NCBI GenBank assembly: GCA_001839685.1
Contig: MLAK01001271.1
Span: forward strand, 55,604-119,603
Direction of reading: 5' to 3'
From: Tritrichomonas foetus
Taxonomy: Eukaryota; Parabasalia; Tritrichomonadida; Tritrichomonadidae
DNA: 64,000 bases
Shown: piece after piece, positions 31,001-40,962 of the stretch
Numbering within the stretch: position 1 is the stretch's first letter
How the letters are laid out: every line of letters begins with the position of its first letter
Position numbers and translations under genes: made by a program
The notes under the pieces: model-generated
What the model was told of the DNA's origin: nothing
Database searches by the model: none
Seen by the model: the letters and a program-made list of their open reading frames with translations, nothing else

Positions 31001-32879
31001 ATATGAAGGAATTTTAATGTTTGTAATTGATTCTTTGATAGATGATTTCATTTCGGCGTCAATTGCTGCTTTTTCATCATCTCCTTCAATTTCTTGAGTC
31101 AATGTATCTTCAGTTGTGTTTGCAATTGGATTTTGTGCAATATTTTGAGGGACATCGAGTTGCTTGGGTAAAAGTGGAAAAGCTAAAAGTCCAAGATCAT
31201 GCGAATTATCAGGTGTAACCATCATGCCACGTTGTAAATTTGATACTTTTTGTCCCCATTCTTGGTGTCCTTCATGATCAGCAACAACATCTCTTAAAAA
31301 TCTGGCGTAAGCACGTGCAACAAAGCGATTGTTTGGAAACATGCCTAATAGATGAACAAAGTTTACATTTGTAGTTGTAATTGATTCATATGCACGTCCA
31401 ATAATTGGTTCGAGTTCTTTAACATTTCCTTGAAGGACAAGATCCCAAATATACCTAATTTTCGCTTTAGTCGATTGAACTTTTCTTCCAATGTTATCTA
31501 ATTTTGTTTTTAATTCAGGAATTAAATTCGCTTCACGTTGTTTAATGACCGCTTCTATTTGTTGCATTGTATGTTTAGCAAAACTGCCTTTCATTTTATT
31601 TTGCATCATACCGACTTCGATATAAGCTAATTGCTGGGTTTCTTCTGGGTATATTGCTGAAAATTTAGCAAATAAGAGCCATACATCATATGATTTGGGC
31701 CACCTTTCAATTGCTAATTTGAAAATTGTAAATGAGAGACAATAAGGATGTGCATTTCGGAATCCATCCACAACGATAGATGAAAATTTAAAAGGTGATC
31801 GAATTGAAGCATCAAAGCTTTCTGGATCTTCCATAATTTGATCCAAAAGAAGTAATGAACGCGAAACTCGGTGATTAAAAATAAAATTAGTAATCAAATA
31901 GCAGAAAAGCCAAACAACAATAAACACAACAATTATGATTTCATTGGCTTGACGATCAATGACTTCATATATAGCGACAATAATGCATAAAATAATACCT
32001 GAAACAGAAGTTGCAACCATTGCTTTAAGATGTGTTAAACTGACAAATCCACCTTTACTGAAGAAAACAAAAATCGAGATGAAATAAGAAGCTGCTGCAA
32101 GCAAATTAAAAATTAATGAAAAAATCGAACCTGGGATTTTTGAACCACATGCTGGAAAGAAAGTAATGATTAAATATAAGGCTGTAATGGTACTTTGATT
32201 AGTTGGAATAATTGTCATAAGTGAATCTGATCGAAAATTGATTGTAACTGAATAACCCAATGTGTAAATAACCACAAAGATGAAAAATGAAAAATAGTGC
32301 GAAAATGATACCAAAAATACGAAGTGCTGTAGCTTCACTACCATCATGAATCATATAGCCGACTAATTCACCAATAAAGTTCATTCCGATTGGTGGCAAT
32401 ATATAGCCAAATGTAGAGAATATAAAAAATATTGCTGTTGGTATATAACTGGGTAGTTGTGCATGCTTTTCATAATATTGTGCAGCGAAAAAAACGAATA
32501 AAATTAATAACAAAAAGAAGCATCCTTCGCCTATCAAAAAAAATGGCGCCACTCTCTTTCTCAAGTCTTCACCTGGAAAGATATGGAATAAAATTGAAAC
32601 GATATCCATTGTTTTCAGCATATTCGAGCCTGGGCCCCAAAAAGTTGTATAGCCAACACAGAGCGATGGGCCAATAAGCTCAATGATACGCCATACTGAA
32701 ATGAAGTTTTGGAGTCCTCTCATTTGAGGTGCAACTACTGCGATATAGTCGAATAATCTGAATAAGAGATTTCGATAGGTCTTCAAAGGCTTCTCTTTAA
32801 TGAGACCTTTGTAGCGTCGTGAAAAACTCCCGGAATTGAAAGAGTTTGAAGTAAATCCGGTGGATGAAGACACTTTCAT
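28088..32879 (-). CDS. Transmembrane PAS-nucleotidyl cyclase (class III), one frameshift
   Basis: Membrane-bound cyclase of about 1600 residues, typical of trichomonads. The ATG at 32877-32879 starts MKVSSSTG, matching the paralogue at 57324 (MESSTIS). The upstream frame extends only through TTG. The frame changes once between about 32275 and 32297, in a run of TTTTTCATTTTTC inside a membrane helix. Both sides align with the intact paralogue, so this is one gene with a 1-nt error or mutation. Layout: about six to eight N-terminal helices; a cytosolic block with AHPYC and IYPEET motifs; two further helix-ectodomain-helix units; a PAS domain (about 28950-29080); and a cyclase domain (about 28100-28690). 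Metal Asp residues are present in FMDIVSFT and KCIGDCYMAAGG. The purine-specifying Lys is kept. The transition-state motif reads INMAQQM, with Gln where Arg is usual. Product (cAMP or cGMP) undecided. Confidence 0.85.
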
Positions 32880-32968
32880 AATCTTTCTGGAAATATTTGA
32901 TTCGGAATCTGTTTTCAATTCGCTCCACTTTTTCAGAAAGAATTTAAATAAATACTACTTAATAATAT
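32880..32968. promoter_or_regulatory. Truncated 5' region of cyclase gene
   Basis: Only 89 bp separate the cyclase ATG from the target duplication of mobile element copy 1. No TCA(C/T) initiator is visible in this stretch, so the promoter is weak, cryptic or provided by the element. Confidence 0.4.
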
Positions 32969-32976
32969 GTTTACGA

Positions 32977-34079
32977 AGATGTATACAAACTAACTAGCTC
33001 TAGATGTAGAAGACTATTGAGAGATCTAAATGAATAATTGTTGATATTATTGTCATCTAAAAAATATTTAATTGTAATCCTATTAATAATATATAAATAT
33101 TATAATTTAATAATCAAGATACAGAGAAAACCAAATCCAAAAAAAAATTGTGAGAAAAAAATAAACCCCACAGAAATTTCTGAGAATTATAGAGATAAAA
33201 AGTGATTTTATAGCATTAATATCTTGATTATTTCTTATCNCTTATCATAAATCGTGCTTTTTATTATCATATGACCCTCCATCGAAAATTATAATGTTTT
33301 CCAAAATACAAAAATGAAGTATAAAAAAAATATTAATAATTTTGATATAAATAAAAAAAATTTAGGCATCAATGAGAAGATTACGAATGTTTTGCCATCT
33401 AAATGGCGAGTCATCAGAAAATTCACTTGGCATCGAGTCTGGAAAAAAACATATTGGATTCCATTTTTCTTGATTTGGTCTTTCAATCGTTGTATCTGTA
33501 TCCCTGCTTGAGAATGTGCTGTTGAGGACTGCCAGTCTATTTTCTTCATATACTAAAATTTTATGACAGAAAAGATTTCAATACATTCATATTTGTCAAA
33601 TGGAAATTGAATTAATTCAACATCACTGAGTTAAAACTATCAAAATTTTCGCGATTTTTAATTAAAAATCGATAGAAGAAGTGTAAATAGAATTATGGGA
33701 AGCAGTATTATAATCTTTGTGATTCTTGGAAAAAAAGCTTCTCACAATTTTTTTTTAGGCTTTCTCCAAAATCGCTCTTTTTTCGGTTTAATTGTTGCAA
33801 AATTTCAAAACTATGAATAAATATGGCTCATAACTATAAAAAATAGATTTAACAATTGACTGAAAGCTGTTCACCCGAAAACTGAAACAATAGCTTCTTC
33901 AGAATCATTTTCGAAATATTTTTGAATTCGGCCATTTGCGAAGTTTGCGATAAGGGAAATTTTCGTCATTCTTTTAGCTATTTGGGTTTTGATTTTTGAC
34001 TGATGGTATTAAGTAATACTGATGATAAGGATCATTTTAGTGATTTCGTACGTTAAGACTATTTGGTTTGTATACATCT
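32977..34079. mobile_element. Non-autonomous DNA transposon, copy 1 (1103 bp)
   Basis: The left end AGATGTATACAAAC (32977-32990) is the exact inverse of the right end GTTTGTATACATCT (34066-34079), with imperfect pairing to about 21 bp. It is flanked by the 8-bp duplication GTTTACGA (32969-32976 and 34080-34087). The second copy is at 60825-61920, differing by about ten substitutions and a 7-bp insertion ending in N at 33240 (CTTATCN), probably an assembly artefact. An 8-bp duplication is used by the hAT, P and Merlin superfamilies and sometimes by Mutator-like elements. The family cannot be fixed without a transposase. Confidence 0.92.
33289..33577 (-). pseudogene. Decayed reading frames inside element copy 1
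   Basis: On the minus strand an 86-codon ATG frame (33549-33289, starting MKKIDWQSSTAHSQ) overlaps a second open frame (33577-33362, 71 codons plus stop, containing MPSEFSDDSPFRWQNIRN). The second has more balanced composition. Further open blocks lie upstream in shifting frames (around 33640-33800 and 33850-33990). This looks like a degraded gene, either a transposase or a captured host sequence. The same stops and frame changes occur in copy 2. Confidence 0.4.
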
Positions 34080-34087
34080 GTTTACGA

Positions 34088-34958
34088 ATGAATTTCTATA
34101 GTATCACTTTCAAATTTTAAAAAGGGTTTGTTAATTTTCAATGTATTTAAATGCTATTGAATTTTTGAATGATTATTTTCAATATAACTCTTTTCTTTTA
34201 ATAGATATTAATAAATCTGAGTCGAAAATTATAAATTATCTTCATAGATATATTCGTAGATGTGTATATTCCCATTTAGTTTATAATTCTGAAAAGAACT
34301 TTTTGTAATCACTTGGGGATAATTAGAAACTTTTTCAATATAGCTCTTTGAAAAAATAATGATTGTATAATTGTGTATTTCCTCAAATATAAAATATTTT
34401 GTATGCAAAATTTTTTTTCTCCATAATTTTTCTATTGTGTCTAACACGTTATTTTTTTTTTTTTTTTTTTCTTCTTTCTTTCAAATGATTTCGAATCACG
34501 AAATTGGTTTATTGAGAAAATTATTTTATATTCCCTTTAAAAAGCATAATGTCTTGAAGAGCAATTTAGCGGCTCAATTTTCAATTTATATTTATTATTT
34601 CAATAACGATTTTCTCGCAAAATTTCAAAAGGTTTGAATCTGAATTTCCCTCCATATGGATGAATAAATTAATTTTCTTTGAAAATATAAATTTATCTTA
34701 AGAAATATTTCTATGAAGGTGGAGTTTTTCTTATGGATTTTCATAGACGTCTCAATTTATCTATCATCACTCGAGAATCTCAAGTTTGAACATTAAAAGC
34801 TTTGAAAAAACTTTGAAGATGTATTCGTTGAGAACAAGATGGTAAGATAGAGATTGAAAACCATATAAAAAGATTTGTGATGCGAAAAATAACCGCCACT
34901 AAAATTGAATTTTCCCGTTATTTTCGTTTCAATTAATTCTTAACTGAGGAAAAAACTC
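34088..34958. other. AT-rich spacer
   Basis: Contains a 19-T run near 34451-34470 and short open frames without coding character. No feature supported. Confidence 0.5.
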
Positions 34959-35192
34959 TCAATTTTTTCTTTTGATCATTTTCTCGGTATTGTATTTTCT
35001 CTTTCTTATGATCTGACGAATGCAATGTCTTGCGATTTCTTTCACTTGCGGAAATTATATCACAGAAATATCTTTGCCACCTACACGTAGCCATTCACGA
35101 TTTATGCCAAGCCCAACACCAATTATCTTCGATTCCGTTAATTTCCGACAAAATTGCAAATTTCGTTGAAAATAGTCTTTATTGAATCTACT
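34959..35192 (-). pseudogene. Possible gene remnant
   Basis: Minus-strand frame of 45 codons between stops, containing LQFCRKLTESKIIGVGLGIN, reads past one in-frame TAA (35057-35055) into 31 more codons (FPQVKEIARHCIRQIIRKRK). Composition is protein-like and less AT-rich than the flanks. No family recognised. The rest of 35193-35980 shows nothing. Confidence 0.3.
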
Positions 35193-35980
35193 TTACTATC
35201 TTGAAAGATAAAAACATGCGAAAATTTCTTTATAAATTTTAATTTTGTGAATCAGGAAAATTATTTTGATTATCGTAGAAAAAGAGTAATTTTTACGATC
35301 TTTGCAATTTAACTTTTTTAGGAGTAATGTGGCTTTATGTAATTGACATCTTCAGATTATTCCCAATGGTGAAATGAGTCACTAAACGGAATGAATAGTA
35401 TTTTAATTGTGATTGTCATTAAAAATCATTTTATGAGTAGTTTCTCCAGAAGATTCGCATTCTAGTATTTAATTTCTCCACAAATATTATCCATTACAAA
35501 ATTGTGACAACTTCTCAATGTTGATTTATTGTTATTGTTTCAAGAGTGATAATCATTCTTCCAAAATCATTACTTTCTAATTAAATTAATTCTGGGAGAA
35601 ATTTTTTTCAAAAAAGCATTGTTTTCTTTCAAAGAAGAAAAAAAAACATACACCGTTTTGAAAAAATCATATGTAGTATGAGTTCAATTCAAAACCATCC
35701 TATTTTCAAATTTATAATGATAGAGGACCTCAAAATATCTGAAAAAATTTTTCGTTTTTGAATATTTCCTTTTTAACGGTATAAATGACGAAAAAATGAT
35801 TCCAATAAAATCATTTTTAGTAAAATATGTTACTACTAAGTATTTGAATCAAAACGATACCATGTGAGATGCTTTTCATCGAGTTTTCGTCGTTTTTTCT
35901 CGAAACAACGGGTCACTGATTAATTCAAAAAGTTTGACTTGTGCTAAAAACCATCAAAATCTTGATTGATTATTTTGACT

Positions 35981-35988
35981 TCATTTTT
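35981..35988 (+). promoter_or_regulatory. Candidate initiator of aspartate aminotransferase
   Basis: TCATTTTT with the putative +1 A at 35983, 13 nt before the ATG at 35996. It supports this ATG over the upstream TTG at 35966. Confidence 0.5.
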
Positions 35989-35995
35989 CAATTAT

Positions 35996-37186
35996 ATGAG
36001 TATATTTGATGGAGTTGAACAAGCACCACCAGATGCTATATTTGGTGTTGCTACAAAGTTTAATGCTAGTCCATTAAAAGAAAAGCAGCTTTTGTCTGTT
36101 GGTGTTTATCGCACAGAAGATGCAAAACCTCTAGTATTTCCTTCTGTTTCTAAAGCAGAAGATAAAATCATTCATAAGTTCTCAAAAGATTATTTACCAA
36201 TGACAGGATATCCACCTTTTGTCAAAGCTGCAAGAGAACTTTTGTGGACAAAAGAAAAAGTTGAAACCGAAGGTGAAAGAATTGCAAGTGTACAATCATG
36301 TGCTGGAACTGGAGCTTTATTCCTTGTTTCTCGATTTGCATCACGAATTCTTAAAGTACCAAAGGTTTTATTATCAAATCCAATGTGGCCAAATTACAGA
36401 CAAATTTTTGGAGAGAATGGTAATGAAATTGCGACTTATCCATGGATCAAAGAAGGCCTTCTTGATATAGATGGCTTTTTAGCATCAATTAAAGAACAAC
36501 CAGAAGGATGCTTACTTGTTGTTCAAGCATGTGCACATAATCCAACAGGTGTTGATCCAAATGAAGAAGAGTGGGTGAAGATTTTAGATCTGGCAAAAGA
36601 GAAAAAGCATGTCATATGTTTTGATTATGCTTATATGGGCTTTGGAAGTGGTGATATTGATATTGATTCAAAAGTTGTTCGAGATTTCCTTATGAGTGGA
36701 GAACAGTTCTTTGTTTGCTTCTCATTCTCAAAATGTATGGGCTTATATGGTGAACGAATTGGATGCTGCCATGCAGTTTGTGCCAATAAAAAAGAAGCTG
36801 ATGCAGTTTCTAGTCAATTAGCAATGTTTGGAAGACAATGTTGGAGTGTTTGTCCACAAAATGGTGCACCCATTGCTACAGAAATATTGAATGATAGCCA
36901 ACTATTCGAGGAATGGAAGGATGAGCTCAAAGTTTGCGGAACTAGAATTATTCAAATTCGACAAAAGCTTTGTGATTTGCTCGAGACTAAAACAGGAAAG
37001 AGTTGGGAATTTCTAAGGAAGCAAAAGGGAATGTTCGCTTTAACCGGACTAACACCAGGACAAGTACAAAATCTTGCAGAAGAAGGAGTCTTCATTCCAG
37101 CAAGTGGAAGAGTATCAATACCAGCACTCAATAACAGTAATGTTGAATTTGTTGCACAAGCAATTGCAAACGTAGTGAACAAATAA
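35996..37186 (+). CDS. Aspartate aminotransferase (class I, PLP-dependent)
   Basis: Transfers the amino group between aspartate and 2-oxoglutarate (oxaloacetate/glutamate) using pyridoxal phosphate. This is central to amino-acid and carbon metabolism in these anaerobes, where aromatic and branched substrates may also be used. 396 residues, normal for the family. Visible landmarks: the N-terminal FDGVEQAPPDAIFGV; NPTGVDP; SFSKCMGLYGERIG with the Schiff-base Lys246; and a C-terminal SGRVSIPAL with the substrate carboxylate-binding Arg. No targeting presequence is evident, so it is probably cytosolic. The open frame extends 10 codons upstream only through TTG. The ATG at 35996 is preferred because it follows a good initiator. 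The stop lies next to TAAA. Confidence 0.95.
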   Translation: MSIFDGVEQAPPDAIFGVATKFNASPLKEKQLLSVGVYRTEDAKPLVFPSVSKAEDKIIHKFSKDYLPMTGYPPFVKAARELLWTKEKVETEGERIASVQSCAGTGALFLVSRFASRILKVPKVLLSNPMWPNYRQIFGENGNEIATYPWIKEGLLDIDGFLASIKEQPEGCLLVVQACAHNPTGVDPNEEEWVKILDLAKEKKHVICFDYAYMGFGSGDIDIDSKVVRDFLMSGEQFFVCFSFSKCMGLYGERIGCCHAVCANKKEADAVSSQLAMFGRQCWSVCPQNGAPIATEILNDSQLFEEWKDELKVCGTRIIQIRQKLCDLLETKTGKSWEFLRKQKGMFALTGLTPGQVQNLAEEGVFIPASGRVSIPALNNSNVEFVAQAIANVVNK

Positions 37187-37544
37187 TAAATAGTTTTAAT
37201 GTTATTTTGTTGCTTTATATCAATATATGTATGCTTTTTAACCTATAATCAATATTAACAGAAATCATTGCTATGAAAATTATTATTTTCACGAGCATAA
37301 CTTTATGAGCATATTTTTTTAATATCTTTGTCATGTCACTGATGATTAGTTTGAAAAGTAAATATCATGTTTAATTCTAAAAAAATTTTTTCCTCATTTG
37401 ATATGCCGAGATTCATCAAAATATTGAAATAACCATTTAATTGACTATTTTTGACCATATTCATGAGAAATAACCGGTTTCTTTTCAATTTTTCAAAAAT
37501 TGAGTTAAAATGTTACGAATTATCAGAAAAAAAAACACGTTCGA
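37187..37544. other. Spacer
   Basis: AT-rich region between two plus-strand genes. No distinct element beyond the presumed promoter of the next gene. Confidence 0.5.
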
Positions 37545-38063
37545 ATGCGAAGGTTTATGTCAAGCCTGAATAGGGCCTCCAACAAATTCAGTAACGAGTC
37601 CACATCAATTCGACAGAATGAAGGTTCTTTAGACACACGATTTTTAGGTCTTCAAAATACCGTGCGAAAAACTCTCATTGTGAAACCACGCTTAAAAACC
37701 GGACAGATATATAACGCTCATCCACCTCACGTCCATAAAGCTCCACCAAAGCCGCCTGAAGCAGAAGACACGTTATTTTCTCATAATAAAAATCCACACA
37801 AAAATCACGCCTTTCATGCGAAGCCAACTTTTGCAGCATCACGAATTTATCAATCCCCTGCAACGCAAAAAATGTATGAAGATATTTTATATGGATATGC
37901 TGATTATTTGGATCATCCGACCCCTTCTGGGATGATACAATATGAATCGCAAATAGATCCGGTTTTACATGTTGGAACTTTTGAAAACGATGAATTAAAT
38001 CAACTCGGAACTATCGCGCCATTATACGATCCGCCACCATTGAATCAATATGCGACATATTGA
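37545..38063 (+). CDS. Small conserved-looking protein of unknown function
   Basis: Not recognised. 172 residues, basic N-terminal half, with a His/Pro-rich middle (NAHPPHVHKAPPKPPE) and an aromatic, acidic C-terminal third rich in Tyr and Pro. No signal peptide, membrane helix or known motif. Composition differs clearly from the surrounding spacer and the frame is open with an ATG, supporting a real gene. An alternative start lies four codons downstream at Met5. It may be a disordered or structural protein. No function is claimed. Confidence 0.65.
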   Translation: MRRFMSSLNRASNKFSNESTSIRQNEGSLDTRFLGLQNTVRKTLIVKPRLKTGQIYNAHPPHVHKAPPKPPEAEDTLFSHNKNPHKNHAFHAKPTFAASRIYQSPATQKMYEDILYGYADYLDHPTPSGMIQYESQIDPVLHVGTFENDELNQLGTIAPLYDPPPLNQYATY

Positions 38064-38787
38064 GAAACGGATGATATATTCTATTCCAATTATAATGTTT
38101 TGTTTGTTAATAAAATTATTTCTAATCCAAATTTAATTTAAATTTTTCGATTTGAAAAATTCAACCAATTTTACCGTGAACACTTTTCGTTAATTTGACT
38201 TTTCATTTGACCTTAAATGTTCACGACCTTTGTCTTGAGTTAAAAAGATATACTATAACTGCGAAAATTGGAACTGTGACATATTTTGCATGAAAAGCCA
38301 AAGGCAAATCTGTTATCCTGAAAGCATTTGAATCATATTCGGGAAAACTTTAAACACTGTAATTATGATAAAATCTTTTATTTTGCTAACATAACATATT
38401 TTCACATGTAAGCCGACAATGTGTTATCGATAACACTTCAAAAAGTATGATTAATTGGTTATTTGGGAATATCATCATTTTGTTTTCTCTTCCAAATCCT
38501 CAACTTTGTATATCAATAATGGAGAAACATCTCCAAGAAAAAGTAAAGCTTATTGACAATCAAATGCAATGGATTTAAAGCATGAAAAAAAAATTGATTC
38601 ATTAAATTAAATTCAGAGAAATGATATTTCGAATTCTTCAAAAAATTTTAGTGCCAATGTGTTTCTTACTCAATTTATATTTCATTTGCCACTTCAACAA
38701 TTTTTTCGGGTTGTCGGCAAAAACGATCAGATTAAAAGTCAAATAAGAAGGTACTATTTTTACTTTATAATTATATAAAACAGATAT
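38064..38787. other. Convergent 3' spacer
   Basis: AT-rich DNA between the unknown gene (+) and the FKBP gene (-). No feature recognised. Confidence 0.5.
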
Positions 38788-39201
38788 TTAAAGTGTTTGT
38801 TCTTTGATGATTTCAATGATTTCGGCATCAACAATCCATGTTGAATGCGGTCCAAAGAGTCCTTCAACTTTTTCACCTTTGTAAGCGAGTTCAGGCGGAA
38901 TGGTGATTCTTCTGATCTCGCCTTGGCAAGCTCCGCGCAATCCGAGATTGAATCCTTTAATGAATTCAGTGTTGTTTACTTTGAAGTACATTGGCTTGTT
39001 TTTTTGGTAAGTATCAAGCACTGGTTGTGACCTCCCCTCAACGCGAGCGACTATGTGTGCGTAAACATGATCCTCGTCTTCGATGAATCTTTTACAGTTT
39101 TTAATTTCCTTTTTGATACCAATTTTAAGGTTTGATTTGACGTCTTGGAGCGATGAAACAAGCGTATTGAAAAAGAAGAGAAGTATAAAACTATTAATCA
39201 T
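38788..39201 (-). CDS. Secreted/ER FKBP-type peptidyl-prolyl isomerase
   Basis: Catalyses cis-trans isomerisation of prolyl bonds during folding. The 137-residue protein has a hydrophobic N-terminus (residues 1-17, INSFILLFFFNTLVSS) that looks like a signal peptide. A single FKBP domain follows, with VLDTYQKNKPMYFKV, the active-site FIKGFNLGLRG (Phe where Trp is usual), IRRITIPPELAYKG and the C-terminal strand IVDAEIIEI. This resembles ER-lumenal FKBP2-type enzymes, but I see no KDEL-like end (it ends EQTL), so secretion or another retention signal is possible. ATG at 39199-39201. The Trp-to-Phe change is conservative; activity is likely. Confidence 0.85.
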   Translation of the reverse strand: MINSFILLFFFNTLVSSLQDVKSNLKIGIKKEIKNCKRFIEDEDHVYAHIVARVEGRSQPVLDTYQKNKPMYFKVNNTEFIKGFNLGLRGACQGEIRRITIPPELAYKGEKVEGLFGPHSTWIVDAEIIEIIKEQTL

Positions 39202-39516
39202 TTTATCTTTGATCGCGTCAAAAAACTTTTATCGTTCGATCATCTATCTTTTCATGTAAGATGTCGCATGACGATTAAATACTACAGAATTACAATCAAT
39301 ATTATAAATGGTCATCTATTCAGAAATCTAGCGAAATCTGTCTTTTAGAATTCATAATTGGTTTGACATAAACAAATGTCACAGAATTCTTTATTATCTT
39401 CCTCTAGCAAATGATTCGATTTTCTCATTCACATGACTGCTAATAATACTGTGAAACCTTTAAAGGTAAAATAACAATTAAACATGTCTATTCCAAGGTC
39501 AAATAAAGTCAAGTGT

Positions 39517-39816
39517 GGCAGGATTTTTTTTCCTATGAGTTTTGTTTTTTGACACTAAAAATGGGTAAATGTGATGTGACTTTGCGGGCCCCTTCGACTC
39601 ATTCGGCCATTGGAAGAGGTGCTGNCACGTGACCACAGCTTCGGATCGCTTCGCTCCCTCCGCTGTGTTCACGTGGCGCACCTCCTCCATGTCGAAGTGA
39701 CCCAAAGAACCAGCAAAGTTCACATCACATTTACCCATTAGGTTTTTTCCACTTTTGACCTTTATTTGACCTTTCACTTCACATTTACAAAACTCATAGG
39801 AAAATAAATCTCTGCC
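39517..39816. mobile_element. 300-bp Mutator-like MITE with GC-rich fold-back core
   Basis: The left terminal repeat (39517-39544, GGCAGGATTTTTTTTCCTAT...) matches the inverse of the right (39788-39816, starting GGCAGAGATTTATTTTCCTA). The 9-bp duplication GTCAAGTGT flanks it (39508-39516 and 39817-39825). Inside, 39561-39585 pairs with 39713-39738 (25 of 26), and 39616-39639 pairs with 39662-39684 around a GC-rich loop. One N (39625) lies in the stem. A 9-bp duplication and long terminal repeats suit a non-autonomous Mutator-like element; MULEs are known in trichomonads. The open frame across it is not a gene. Confidence 0.85.
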
Positions 39817-40198
39817 GTCAAGTGTTCACAGCAGCTGTTCAATCCAATTCTCTCAATTTGTTTTCAGAATATTGAATAAAGGATAAAAAAAAAATTATGT
39901 CAATCGCTCAGACTTTTGAGATAAAAGTAAAAAAAAAAATTTAAAGGTCAAGTTTCTGAAGATATTGAATACTACTCAATAAGTGATTTTCCAGTCATAA
40001 ATAGAATTCACAAAAACGTTTTGGTGAAAAAATCCTTTTAAAATTGAGACGCTAATGCTTACCAAATTCTGATAATTTCTTTGCTTTACATTTGCTTCTC
40101 AATTTTGATAGAAGATAACTTGGTAAAATAATCACTCATGATGCGCACCAAAATATATCTGCGCGTTTTAATCAAATCAAAAGATCCTTTGGAAAAAA

Positions 40199-40732
40199 CT
40201 AATAGAGCGATTTTAAACTAATTATTCTTGTAAAAAAGATAGAATTCATATCCCGATATCTGAAAAAATAAATTAAAAATTTTATAATTAAAAACGCCCA
40301 AAGACAACTCATATTATTTTGCACCAAAAAGTAGAATTCGATAGTTTTTCTACTCACACAGTTACAAGAATAAAATGAATATTTGTGATTTCTGTAATAT
40401 TTGTGATCTCTTTTGTCCTGAAAAATAAACGATTTATTTTTCTCTCGATTGGTAATGGATTGACCTTTAGTATGAAATTGTATTTCGGTTGTTAAATTTT
40501 CAGTTTGATCCATATTTATAAATGCTTGTTGTGGGGCATGAAGTGCTTTGAGAAATCCGCGAATCTTGGGATAGTGTCGCATGTTATGTACTGAGATAAA
40601 GATTTCATCATTCAGCCCAAGAGTCGATATTTTCCTGACTGAAGAGGGAAGTTCCTTCCTGAAAAAAATGACATTGTAAATTGGCCTTATGACCAAAAGT
40701 GACGGGTACGCGAAAAAATCGATAGAACTGTA
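40199..40732 (-). pseudogene. Uncharacterised open frame or gene fragment
   Basis: A minus-strand frame is open for about 178 codons. The right half has protein-like composition (KELPSSVRKISTLGLNDEIF, MRHYPKIRGFLKALHAPQQA) and lower AT content than its surroundings. The left half becomes Phe/Tyr-rich. There is no ATG near its 5' end; the first is Met in NMRHYPK. It is probably a truncated or decayed gene. No family recognised. Confidence 0.35.
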
Positions 40733-40962
40733 TCAAAAAAAGTCAAAATTCTTAATATTTATGATGGAATGTACACGAAATTTCTCTTTATATATAAATA
40801 ACATTTGTCTTTGTTTACATTCACGATTCTAACGGTAGAAAATTTTAACCGAGCTTTTTAAATGATTGTAAACTCTATCTCTTTTCAAAAATTTATATAA
40901 TTATTAAATGGTAAAATTGAGGTCAATTACGATCATTTAAAAATTGACCCTTACCAAGTTCA

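Noticed and set aside
39499..39777. 92-codon minus-strand open frame
   Set aside because: It lies entirely across the inverted repeats of the MITE, reads through an N and has no coding character of its own.
40351..40367. ACTCACACAG, similar to the trichomonad intron 3' motif ACTAACACACAG
   Set aside because: No matching 5' GTATGT nearby on the plus strand and no coding sequence to splice there.
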